Source: Amyelois transitella (Eukaryota > Arthropoda > Insecta > Lepidoptera > Pyralidae). Taken from it: DNA of 64,000 bases. Positions 1 through 10,240 of this stretch are shown in pieces. The position numbers were made by a program, and so were the translations under genes. How positions within the stretch are numbered: the first letter of the stretch is position 1; every line of letters starts with the position of its first letter. The stretch is taken from NCBI RefSeq assembly GCF_032362555.1, contig NC_083516.1, positions 4,489,001-4,553,000 on the forward strand, read 5' to 3'. Under the pieces are notes generated by a model. That model was not told where the DNA came from and ran no database searches. It saw only the letters and a list, made by a program, of their open reading frames with translations.

Positions 1-1
1 A

Positions 2-547
2 GAGTTCCGTCCAGAGAGGTTCATAGGAGACGCTAAGAAGGAACGTCCATCCCATCTCTTTTTAGCCTTTGGCGCTGGACCTCGCAATTGTATTGGTAAT
101 GATTATTGATTTATTTTAAAAATTATCAATTGCATTTCTTTTTATTACTAGCTTGGTAAAGAAGTTGCATTTGATTTGATCCTATCCAACAACTTACCCT
201 TAATATATAAGCTTACCCTAAATAGGGTTTTAGTTAGCCAAACAACTCTCTCATAGTGGCGTGTTCCCAGTTACACCCTCTACATTAAGCATCAAGGCAT
301 AGTATGTTTTGGTAATGTATTTTGGAGTGCAATCATAATTTCTTATTAATTTAATGATTAATAGTCAAAAACTACTTTTTCAGGTTTGAGATTCGCAATG
401 TTTTCCGCAAAACTGGCGATGGTGAAGCTCCTGATGAACTTCAAGTTCTCTGCATGCTCCAAAACTAACAACCCAGTGAAAATTGACAAGAGGGCTTTCT
501 TGTTGAAAGCAGATGGCGGGTTATGGGTGCGCTTGGATAAAATATAA
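2..547 (+). CDS. Cytochrome P450, C-terminal part (two last exons, 5' end outside window)
   Basis: Exons are 2-95 and 384-547, with a GT-AG intron at 96-383 that splits a glycine codon after its first base. The 85 visible residues begin EFRPERF, the PERF motif, and continue to FGAGPRNCIG, the heme-binding loop whose cysteine is the axial iron ligand. The next exon continues LRFAMFSAKLAMVKLL, the usual L-helix, and ends in LWVRLDKI before TAA. Family knowledge: these are microsomal haem monooxygenases. The heme loop and tail look like clan 3 (CYP6/CYP9-like), but the subfamily cannot be set from 85 residues. The N-terminal anchor, I-helix and K-helix ExxR lie outside the window. A possible ATTAAA poly(A) signal lies at 565-570. 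The gene is convergent with BLOC1S1. No break is seen in the visible part. Confidence 0.95.
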
Positions 548-1431
548 CTGAATTTATATTTACAATTAAATAGTATTTAATATAGCTTGCCAGTCTACAG
601 TGATATAAAATTATAGTGCCAGAGTTAAAAGTAATGATAACAGTCTTTGTTTGATATATTTTTTCATAAAGTAATATCATAGGAAATACAAAGTCATAAA
701 ACAAGTCTGTGATAGCCAGTGCAAATATTGAGTGATAAGGTAACTGTGGTGAGATTTTGTAACCGAAATATACAACTTGTAGTTGCTAGTACAATTAATT
801 TACATTTAATCAATCAAAACTGAATTTATGAAGGAATCTCTTCTTGAGATCCTGGTTTTTTAGGGATAAAGGTGTTGGCTTTTGATATTGAGATTAAAAG
901 TATAAAATTGCTTGGTATTGGTTATTATAAGATATAAAAAGACAATAGATTTAAGGTACTTCTATTATATTTTTCTTCCAAGATTATAATATATTTTCCC
1001 AGTATTAGAAATAGTACACCATTTGTTTGCCATTTTTAGTGTCACAATTATTTTAGAATTTAGTATAAAGCTTATATTTATGGAAATTTAATAAATGATT
1101 TTTATATTCCAATTTTGTTTGACAATCCTTTACTCATAAAAAAAACAAAGATCACTATGTATTTGCCTCTACTATAAGACATAAGCCTTAGTGCTGTGGC
1201 AAAATGGGAAAGAAATCATGGTTGCTAAAATATACTACTTCATTTCTTCCCTAGAATGTCGTACGAGACAAGCAGCACTGCTGATTTTTATAGTTGCCAT
1301 GCATTGAACAAGGTCAATGCACGACTAAAACACACAAATATAACGGAATGTCATATAATATATTATGTATTTCTATGAATCTGGAATTATGCCTTTAATT
1401 ATAGTTAAACTTAGAAAAAAAATTCCTAACT

Positions 1432-2075
1432 CTATGATTGACTATTGCTAGGTTTCTCCTGTGTTGTTTCATAAGCCTTTTCTAAAGTCTCCGTGATAAT
1501 CTTCATGTCATTCTCTATGCTTCTCGCCCAGTTTTCAACATCACCAATTTCCTTGAGGGCACTACTGAAGTTCTCCACAAGAGCAACCCACTGTTGTGTT
1601 TGTTTCGCAAAGTTTATTGCTCCTTGGTGCAATAGTTTAGCTTCAGCATCTAATTTCTTTTGGTTGAGATAAGCTTGGGCCACTCTGCAAAGAAAAAAAG
1701 GACTTGTGTTCCGAATAAAAAAAAAATCTCATAAAAACACATACTATATTTTTTGTATTTAAATCTGAATGTGTTGAATTGTATTTTTGTTAAATAAAGT
1801 TTCAAGTATACAAACCCCACATTGAGATGATCAACAAGGGCCTGTGTCAAATCATTTGCGGCTGCTATACATTCCTTGCGCTTTTGCTCTGTAAAGAAAA
1901 TCGTTCTACATACTGTATTCCCTGTAACTGAGTTTGTTGTGTACAGTGTTGAAAAATAATATATTATAAAAAAACATAAACCTATGTATATTGAAAAAAA
2001 AAAAATATTCTTACCTTGTACGACTCGCTTAGCAGCCTGTTTGGCTTGGTGTTCTTTTATAACTGAAGCTAACAT
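1432..2075 (-). CDS. BLOC1S1: Biogenesis of lysosome-related organelles complex 1 subunit 1 (BLOC1S1 / GCN5L1)
   Basis: Three coding exons on the minus strand: 2075-2015, 1888-1816 and 1684-1432, giving 128 aa. All introns are GT-AG and the phases join cleanly. Exon 1 reads [17 protein letters not shown]. Exon 2 contains [20 protein letters not shown]. Exon 3 contains [14 protein letters not shown] and the near-invariant [16 protein letters not shown] block. This matches animal BLOC1S1 along its whole length (human about 125 aa), so the start at 2075 is secure. Family knowledge: a helical, coiled-coil subunit of BLOC-1, also shared with BORC, working in endosome-to-lysosome-related-organelle traffic; the mammalian protein is also reported to act in mitochondrial protein acetylation. 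ATTAAA on the minus strand (1394-1399) is a possible poly(A) signal just past the TAG stop. It is tail to tail with the P450 and on the same strand as the desaturase. Confidence 0.97.
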
Positions 2076-2879
2076 ATTTGAAACATAAATAACACTCTAA
2101 ATTGTTAATTGATAGAAATACGGTTATGTATAAATGTTATTTTAATGTATTTTGAACCTTTGATTTCCTTAATTAACGTATATAGGTAGGTTGTTTTGGT
2201 TGATTTTATTTCAACTATCAAATCAACCAGTCGACCAGCTGACTTAGCAGCTGAAACTTGACATTGATATATTGACATTGATGTCTGTGTTTTTTTACTG
2301 GTTAATAGTCGCTAAGGTTTTATGAGCCATGTATACGAGGCGATTTTTCGTGTCATTCCATTAGGGGTACAGCCAAGGACAGCATTTATTTAAACCAACG
2401 ATTATTATTATTGTAATAGAAAGTATGTTTCCGCCCTTCTCCACTTGCACCGATCGGCGTCACGATTAGCGCACGATGGCGTCTACATGAAGTTGCTGTT
2501 TACTACTTACCCGTCTCTCTGCTTCAAACAGGCAACTGGGCCAGATATTTTGTAGGACTGACGGTACTTAAGTGTTTGAGGGTCTTTTGTATTTTATCTA
2601 CTTAGGTTCTAGGAACTTATTTATATATCAAAAACAAAAACTATTTGTATGAATGTCACTAATTTAAAACGCGCGAAATATCCCCGCTCTGATTATTCAA
2701 TTTGCATCAGATATTTACATGGAGATTATTTATGTAGAGGAAATAAATGATATATCAGGTTGACTCAGTAAAATACAAAAAGAATGTGAATAGAAACGTT
2801 GGAAGGAGAACCCGAACCCGTAAGGCCGAGACGAAAACTTTACTTTCGTCCAAGCCTGATAAAAGGTCAGTTCAAGAAT

Positions 2880-2995
2880 TCTGTAAACGACACTTAGAAG
2901 AGAGTTATGAATGTGGATGAAGCGAAAGAATTGCGCAGGTTTCGTGGCAGGATCAAAGATTAGCCTATGCTTGCCGGAAAAGAGGAATGTATGTT
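2880..2995 (+). mobile_element. LINE 3' end fragment (family D)
   Basis: The frame MNVDEAKELRRFRG ends at a TAG; it matches the C-terminal peptide seen at the other family D copies and is typical of a moth non-LTR retrotransposon ORF end. It finishes near GAATGTATGTTATGTAGG, a decayed simple-repeat tail. It is a relic with no intact reverse transcriptase. Confidence 0.55.
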
Positions 2996-3770
2996 ATGTA
3001 GGCAGGCCAGTTGTTATATCAGTTGATTAGGTAGATAATAAGTACTTGTCTTAATAACCGCGAGCTATACCGCTCTTTTTAGTGGCTGATTATAATAACA
3101 ATACTCATTAAATTTCTCTCCCTTCTAGCTAAGGGGTTTTAGTTAGCCTCCTAGTTATATCAGTTTACACTTTTTACTGATGTCATGTGTTAATAGCCTT
3201 ACATAAGGTATTTCCCTGTTAATAAGGAAGTGGGCTTTGAAATATAATCTTATTATTTTGGTAGGTACGCTTTTGGTAAATTAATGATGTGTGTAATTCT
3301 GCTTGTAATAGAAGCATGTGCTAGCTTTGCAGCAAGCGAGTCGAATGTTAGCAAGCATCATAGCCTGCATTAATTATAGCCCAGTAATGGAGGTTTCCAT
3401 CGATTTTCGCTTATCGCTCACGGCGCCAGCTGCGTATCGCATTGGAGATTTTACCTTGTTTCAATTTACTGGGTACCTTTTTTTTACAAAGCTCATGTAG
3501 CAGCAATTGCGATTAACTAATTTCGAGGGATTTTTGGTGTGTTTTGCAAAATTTAGGCATTTTTAAAGTAGGTAAGTAGTATACTAATTTAGACTATATG
3601 GATAGCCACTATATATGCAATTTTAGATTTTGAATAATTAAATTAAAAGTATGTTAATTCAGCTATAGATTTACTTAGAATTATCTTATATCTGTAAATG
3701 CCCACTTTGTGTAGAAATTATAATTAAGTAAGTACTTGAATAAATTAAAAATAAAATATTATTTCGACAG

Positions 3771-3776
3771 TTTATT
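3771..3776 (-). terminator. Candidate poly(A) signal of the desaturase gene
   Basis: TTTATT on the plus strand reads AATAAA on the minus strand, about 145 bases after the desaturase stop codon at 3921-3923. Position and hexamer fit an mRNA 3' end; no transcript evidence is available. Confidence 0.4.
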
Positions 3777-3920
3777 TTACAAAATTTATACCAATTAAAT
3801 ATTTACTGCTCCTACATTACAAAGAAATACTCATATTTAATTTAGAATATCTATGGATAATTTTATATTAGTCACGCAATTTTCTCCCAATACGTTACTG
3901 CTACGGACTAACGGACGTCA

Positions 3921-6900
3921 TCACGTCGCCTTCTTTTCTTCACAGCTGTCCACACTTCCGTACTTTTCCTTGAGTTTCTCAGTGAACTCGGGGTCATCCC
4001 AGCCCCACAGGTGGTGTGTCCCATCCCCAGTGCGGTAAGATCGTTGTCTAATAATTTCAGGTGAAACGCTTTTCAAGTCGTATGCTTGGCCAATCTGAAA
4101 TTAATGTAAATGAAGTCGGTTAAAAATTTATTTCTCTTGATCAATATGAAACTTTTATTCAGATTTCTATGGTAGAGTTTACATGGAAATAAATGTGTAT
4201 CGCAATAGCATTAGTCCCACTGCTTCGCCTACCTAAGACGTAGGTAAGGATGTAGTAGAAAGTAGTATGAGCAAATTGTTATCTATATAATTTCCCGGAG
4301 TTCACGGGAAACTTTGGCCACGTTAATATATTTAGGCGGTAATTACCTTCACCTTTGCGTGTTTACAACCGCAAATCTCAAAATTGAGGCAAAATAATTA
4401 AATCCCCTGGGGTATTTGTATCGCTTTATGGCTCACCTTTCATCAATTGAGCTGTCACGTAAATCGTAATAATAAAAGTGTAGTTTACGGCCGTAAAACC
4501 CTCTATTTTGATTATAGTGCAATAAAACTTGCACAGGTCACGTAGATACGAATCGTTGAGAAATGTGAAAATGTCAGAAACCTACGCTTCCAGTAAAATA
4601 ATGTAAGCTCCTACGAAGAAAGGCTGTGTGTGAAATCTGTAGGTAAGTAGGTATATATACAAAACTAGCAGCTTTAATACGGTACCTAGGTTAGGGCAGA
4701 CTGAAATGCTCAAACTGAAAAGAACTGATTTTGTCGTGCGATGAGCAGATTTTTTTTTATATAAGAAATTGCTATTGCGTAGGTATACCGTAACTGTCAA
4801 ATTCTAGAGTCTACTTACTTATTTGCCGGGTGCTTAACTTTTATCTATCACTAATATAATGATTACAAGTTGGTATTTTTAACCTTGGCTTGGCTTGAGG
4901 GAAAAAAGTAATTACCCATATTTATAAACTAGCTGTGCCCGCAACTTCGTCCGCGTGGAATAGTTATTTTGGGCATTATAGAAGCCCTCATGGGTGAATA
5001 ATTTTCCCCGTATATTTCACATTATCTATTATTTATAATGCTCCTTATATTTGCAGCGTGCTGTTATATAGCCTAAAGCCTACCTCGATAAATGGTCTAT
5101 TCAACGCAAAAAGAATTTTTCAATTCGAACCAGTAGTTCCTGGGATTAGCGCGTTCAAACAAACAAACTCTTCAGCTTTATAATATTAGTATTAGTATAG
5201 ATAAATATAATAATTAATTATTTATAGCTTTTTATATCGATTCAAAAATGACGAAGTTCCTTGCAAACTTGCACCCCCTATTTCATTCCCTTGGGATAGA
5301 ATTTCAGGATAAAAAGTAGCCTATATTCTAATCCAGGTTATTAACTATATCTGTGCCGAATTTTGTTCAGATCCGTTCGGTAGATTTTGCGTGATGCGCG
5401 TACAAACATACAGACAGACAGACGGACAGACAGACAAAAATTCAAAAAAATTGTTTTGGCTTCTATTGTCCCTAAAAAGGCCCCTTATATTTTTTCTTAA
5501 ATATCTTCAATGTACAGACAAAGTTCAGTTACAGTTTTATTACATGTATATTACCTATATTTATAAATGGAAAGTTTTTTGTCACTCGAAAATGATCAAA
5601 TATTATGTTAAAATTAAAAATACCTTAGCCATCGCTTCAATGAAGACAATAGTTGGCGTGAGCATGTTGTAAAGAGGGTACTCTGTCGCGCGGTAGTCCC
5701 ACGGGAACGTGTGGTGGTAGTTGTGGAATCCTTCCACGCAGATCATCCAGGTGCCGATGTTGTCGCGAGGATTCAGTGACCTTGGCGGGAATTAGTCAGT
5801 ATTAACCTACATAAAAGACCTAAGCACGATTCCCAGTGTAGACAAATATTTCTTTTTTATTTACACAGATAAGATTTAGATAAGATAAGATATATACGGT
5901 TCTGGTTGTGTTTGACAAGGTTCCAATAGCCAACGGAAGAAACACTCACTTGCAAGTTTCAGACCTTGAAAATTTTCCCTATGTTCTTTTCTTAACTAGT
6001 ATTTTAAAATGCGAAAGCAAGCTTGTTTGTTACCGCTTCACGAGACATTAAGATCAACCAGAAAAGTTTAAATATATTTCTAGTGGCATCAAATTACCCG
6101 CTACAGTTCAATCCAAGAATTCTATTGGCGATGCCCATCAATTGCCAAAGGTTTTTTTTATTAAATAAACATCAGTTTCTCTGACCCGAAAATCATTAAT
6201 TTCAGTCATAAGGCCGACTTTAATAACTTTGCTGTCAGGTTAATAGGCTCAATTACGCAACCCGTTTAGATAGTGGCCGCCTTACCACTTTCATGCGATA
6301 TATTATTAAGGTATGCATATATACCTATTCATTATGCCTTTTACTTTTTCAAAGAATTTTGGGATTCCACTTATGGGCGATGGGCTGACAACCTGTTACT
6401 ATTTGAATGTTAATGCTATCATTAAGCCATACAGCTGAACAGCCTTTCAGTATTTTCGAGACTGTTGGCTCTGTCTACCCCGCAGGGGATGTAGACGTGA
6501 CTATTTGTATGTAAGTTAAATATAAATTATATAATTGGTTTATGGTTTAAATAATAAAACAATGATGCTACATAAATTATTAGAAAATAAATAAATATTT
6601 AAGGGGGAAGAAAACTTTCAAGCGGGTAGTGGTAGCAAAATCAGCCACTTAGATATTTCAAATATATTTTTCTGCACTTTGCCCAGTCTTGTAGATGGTA
6701 AATATTTAATTTTGTTGCTTCTTTTATGCCCCACGTGCTTCGATGCTCACGTGTTTGATAAATTCAAGACAGATAGGTTCAACAATATTTTAATAAGAAT
6801 ATTATGACAAAACTTTTAATTTGATGTGTTTGCAACTAAGAATCCAGTTAGAAGTTTGTTGTAATAACGCTCTGGTAGAATTTCGAATAGACCATGAACA

Positions 6901-8781
6901 ACCAAATGCAAAAAGTATGTAAGTATGTACACATGGTAAAAAACTTACTTATCGTACGGCCTGTATCCGAAGGTATGGGCAAAACTGTTGATACTCCACA
7001 CCACGTTAATGCCGATGGTATATCTGAGAATGGTGGGAATAAAGAATGCGTTTGTCCAGGATTCTCCCCAGAAATAGACAGGAATGATGGTTGGCACCAC
7101 AAAGCACAGGATTGGCATCATCTTCATGTAATGTCTGCGGAAAAATATATGTTGATAGTATTATTATTATACATAGTCATGGTCACGTCTATATCCCTTG
7201 CAGGGTAGACAGAGCCAACAGTCTTGAAAAGACTGATAGGCCACGTTCAGCTTTTTGGCTTTATGATAGAATTGAAATTCAAATAGTGACAGGTTGCTAG
7301 CCCATCGCCTGAAAGAAGAATCCCTAGTTTATAAGCCTATCCCTAAGTCGCCTTTTACGACATCCACTGGAACAAGATGGAGTGGTCCTATTCTTTTTTT
7401 TTATAGGTGCCGGCAACCACACGGCTTATTAGCATGGCATAACTATCAAGGAAATTGATTCATATTATCTTTTTAATAGGATCTTGTATGTTTAATGTGT
7501 AGTGAAAACTTTCATGTAACAACCTAATGTTAATGTTATGTATTACATAGATGACACAAAAAAAAACTTATTTGTCTTTTGAATTTTAAAGGAAGCAAAG
7601 AGATATGAGAAAATCTGATTATGTAAGTAATGGTAAGGTAGGTTAGTAGATAATCAAAGGACCTTAACTGATAAAAAATCTTAATTGAATAAAATAATGG
7701 AAAAACATACTTTTTCTGGAACATAACCACCGGATCCGCATAGAGGTCGGTGAGGTCGATCCTGCGGCCTCCTTCGATCACCTCCGGGGTCTTCTTGCAG
7801 CAGAGCCACCCCATGTGCGAGTAGAACAGGCCCCTCTCCGCGTTGTGGGGGTCCGCGTCCGTGTCCGCATACTTGTGGTGGGTGCGGTGGTCTCTGGCCC
7901 ACTCGAAGATACAGTCCTATCATGTACAATGATTGATAAAGGTTTTAATTTTAATCTTAAGATGGTCTGAGGGGTTATGTTTCAATCCTTCTTTCTTGGC
8001 GGTAGGCCGTGGCAATTCTAAATCAAACACCCTTGTTCAAGCGCATTAAACAATCTGAGTAAGGAATACCATACCTGGAAGCCCATTGTCTGCCAGATCA
8101 TGAGTAGAATCCTGAGTGGAGTTTTAGCCTTGAAGCACCGGTGTGTCCACAACCGATGAGACCCTGCCCCTATTCCAATAGCACACATCACGTGAACTGC
8201 GAATGCTGAAAATTGATTTTATTTTTATTTGATTTTTTCAATGCCCTTGTTACAAATAAAATGTACAAATTTTTAAGTTACTAACTCTTTAAAGTAATGA
8301 TAAGTACCTAATGTTATAAGTTGAAGTCAGACAGAAGCGTTAGTGAAGCAGGCAGGCTAATCGCAAAAGCGTGAAAAACCTATCACATAGACGCTTCGCC
8401 TTATACGTTGTTTGGATGAGCTTTTAAGTTTTTAACAACAACTGAACTAAAAATGTATATATGTGGATAGGCTACAATTAAGTATAAAGGGGGAGAGGGG
8501 AAGGTGAATACGAATCTGCAAACATTAAAGGCAAGGCAATTAAATCTCTACATACCAAACACATTCGTCTGCCATTTTGCGCTCGTAAGAGCCAAGTAGA
8601 CTCCATACAACGATGCCACGTGGAGGTAAATAAACCACAAGATGTTGAACCACACATACTCATATTTCCTTGGGCGTGCGTTCTTTAGTACTGAGACATC
8701 TTTCGCAAGACCCAAGTCAGGAGTCTGAGTGTCACTCTCGAATAAAACGCCGCTCACTACCGGGTCCACTTGGGGAGGCAT
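3921..8781 (-). CDS. Acyl-CoA desaturase (lepidopteran front-end-independent delta-9/delta-11 type), complete
   Basis: Six coding exons on the minus strand: 8781-8556, 8205-8075, 7916-7711, 7134-6949, 5780-5624 and 4094-3921. All junctions are GT-AG and in phase, giving 359 aa ending KKAT-TGA. The three histidine boxes are HRLWTH (92-97), HRTHH (129-133) and HNYHH (269-273). NSFAH (237-241) supplies the extra Asn and His metal ligands known from SCD structures. Four hydrophobic segments are seen, near 43-63, 73-90, 193-210 and 222-240. Family knowledge: an ER membrane di-iron enzyme that puts a double bond into fatty-acyl-CoA using cytochrome b5 electrons. In moths these enzymes serve lipid metabolism or sex-pheromone synthesis. 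At the position of the lepidopteran four-residue signature (KPSE, NPVE and others) it has NPRD (253-256), so regiospecificity is not predictable by eye. Introns 3, 4 and 5 carry repeat insertions. AATAAA at 3776-3771 is a plausible poly(A) signal. Confidence 0.97.
4926..5200 (+). mobile_element. Family C retroposon in desaturase intron 5
   Basis: Starts AAACTAGCTGTGCCCGCAAC followed by TTCGTCCGCGTGGAATAG and ends TTTATAATATTAGTATTAG. This is the widespread lepidopteran ACTAGCTGTGCCCGC element; its 3' part (CTATTCAACGC onwards) is diverged. Confidence 0.7.
5266..5436 (+). mobile_element. Family C-like retroposon, second copy, ending in a CAGA microsatellite
   Basis: Has GGATAAAAAGTAGCCTATAT, TCTAATCCAGGTTAT and TCCGTTCGGTAGATTTTGCG, the usual internal blocks of this element class, then a CAGA run at 5411-5435. 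It is tandem with the copy at 4926, in the same intron. Confidence 0.65.
5411..5435. repeat. (CAGA)n microsatellite, one interruption
   Basis: Six CAGA-type units with one GACG variant; the tail of the family C copy at 5266. Confidence 0.9.
6360..6514 (+). mobile_element. Family A retroposon, 3' half, in desaturase intron 4
   Basis: Carries the family A blocks GCGATGGGCT, ACCTGTTACTATTTGAAT, GACTGTTGGCTCTGTCTACC and the terminal TAGACGTGACTA-TTTGTATG tail. Family A is named here for about 22 similar segments in this window. The orientation given ends in the TATG-rich tail. Confidence 0.75.
7171..7425 (-). mobile_element. Family A retroposon, near full length, in desaturase intron 3
   Basis: A reverse-oriented copy from the CATA-rich tail through GTCTATATCCCTTGCAGGGT, the CGCCTTTTACGACATCCA block and GGAGTGGTCCTATTC to GGCAACCACACGGC. 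It lies between exons 4 and 3 of the desaturase and does not touch the splice sites. Confidence 0.85.
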
Positions 8782-8800
8782 TGTCTAAAATATGAAAAAT
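8782..8800 (-). promoter_or_regulatory. 3' splice site 3 nt upstream of the desaturase start codon
   Basis: Read on the minus strand, a T-rich stretch ends in TTTTAG followed directly by ACAATG, so the acceptor AG is at 8786-8785 and the exon starts at 8784. This implies that the first translated exon follows a 5'-UTR intron, and that the promoter and a non-coding exon lie at higher coordinates. Confidence 0.6.
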
Positions 8801-9118
8801 ATAATAGAAGTTTTGTCGTTGCTGTTTATATTTCATTTTTTTAATTTCATTTAAATGGGGTTTATGTCAAATGTACAATACAATAATAAGTGACACCCAT
8901 GAGCAACTTTGTCAAAAATAAAAAAAGGCTCAACAATTGCTTTTTATGTGTAAATAAATAATTTTATTCTTCTTTTATATAAGAACCATACATCAACGCT
9001 AGTAGATGGTAAAAGTAATCTATCATGGAAGTAATTTACGTTTTATTAAGTACTTATTCATTGGCAAAGGGTCATTAGCGTCATTAAAAAAATTTAATCG
9101 TATAAAATTGTGTTATAT

Positions 9119-9202
9119 AACGTGGCCCATGAGTCTTCCAAGACTGCTGGCTCTGTCTACCCCACAAGGGATATAGACGTGACTATATGTTTGTATATAT
9201 AC
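9119..9202 (+). mobile_element. Family A retroposon, 3' end fragment
   Basis: Matches only the last 80 or so bases: CGTGGCCCATGAGTCTT, GGCTCTGTCTACCCC and AAGGGATATAGACGTGACTA. It lies upstream of the desaturase start codon, within its putative 5'-UTR intron. Confidence 0.75.
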
Positions 9203-9473
9203 ATAATTATTATCACACTTTTGACTGACCCAGACAATTTTCTCCGTGGGACTAAACCCAAATTCCACGAATCACTCCCTTTTAAAACGAACAATAAAAC
9301 GTCCGGTCTGTGGATCAGCGGGTCAAGCAAGTTAATTTCGTATAATTTTATTTATTGCGTAAGTGTGTATTGTAGTCAAATTAATGTAGATGTTGAGTCG
9401 AAGTGCTGATCTGTATAGTACAGGTATATATTGAAAAATCTTTGCATCATCATCTTCAAGGTGTTTGATTGAG

Positions 9474-9640
9474 GACCCTGCGTCCATCTTTGACTAGGAT
9501 CTAGGCGACGGAATGTAAGGATAATACTACTTTCTTAGGGAAACTTAAGTGGATGATGCGGTTACATATATCATTTGCCAATCTGAGCAGGTTTCCTTGT
9601 GACTTTTACTCCCTTCGATGGAGCATCCGTTAGTATAAAG
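9474..9640 (-). mobile_element. Diverged family E relic
   Basis: On the minus strand it contains ACGGATGCTCCATCGAAGGG, then GTCACAAGGAAACCTGCTCA, matching the GATGCTC...GTGAGGAAACCTGCAC order of the family. Confidence 0.45.
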
Positions 9641-10079
9641 GTAAAACATATTAAGTAAAACATATGATTAATGAATTTATAATAGCTAGCAGTTCAGTAA
9701 TTGGGGTTTTAATCCGAGTACCTTTGGAGGACAGTGAACACTCTAATGCGTCGCCGACGTATTGTCTCCGTTAGAATGCTTTATTCTTAATGTGCTTACC
9801 TATACCGGTACTGCACCATGAAAACAGTATGTTTTCATAAAAAAATAAATATTTTTTTATTGCAGTATTATAGCAGCAACATCGATGCAAATGTTATAAA
9901 AACTGATGGTGCTGCCTTATCGCAAAAGTAACTTTACAAGCAAGTACATAGTATAGTTATACATATAAAAAATTATACGGCAAGTAGGTATGACGCAGAA
10001 GTAGAATATTTAATATAAAGAACAAAAATTTTTACTTCAAAACTTCATTTTTAGTCAACATAAAACAAGTAATACTTAC

Positions 10080-10240
10080 TGAATTCGAAATTTAATTAAT
10101 TGCCAATTTCAGCCGTCGAAATTTCCTCTGCGTAACTTTAGAAATATGTTACATAAAAATATGTACCTAATTGCCTGATGAACTCACCGTGACAATGTAA
10201 TAAGGCTGAGATCGTCGTGGGGTGATAAATAGGATTAGAA
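10080..10240 (-). promoter_or_regulatory. Possible promoter and non-coding first exon of the desaturase gene
   Basis: On the minus strand a TATA-like TATTTAT at 10240-10234 is followed about 25 bases later by a TCTCAGCC element, which could serve as an initiator. A strong splice donor (A|GTAAGTAT) lies at 10080/10079. This would give a roughly 130-base untranslated exon spliced to the acceptor at 8785. This is inference from short motifs; a second donor-like GTGAGT lies near 10190. Confidence 0.22.

Noticed and set aside
4680..4692. TTAGG-like word as telomeric repeat
   Set aside because: A single occurrence only; insect telomeres need tandem TTAGG.
7091..7300. Plus-strand ORFs overlapping the desaturase exon 4 and the adjacent repeat
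   Set aside because: They are opposite-strand shadows of the desaturase exon and the family A copy.
7681..7929. Pro/Gly-rich minus-strand ORF near 7.8 kb
   Set aside because: It is a wrong-frame reading of desaturase exon 3, whose correct frame carries the HRTHH box.
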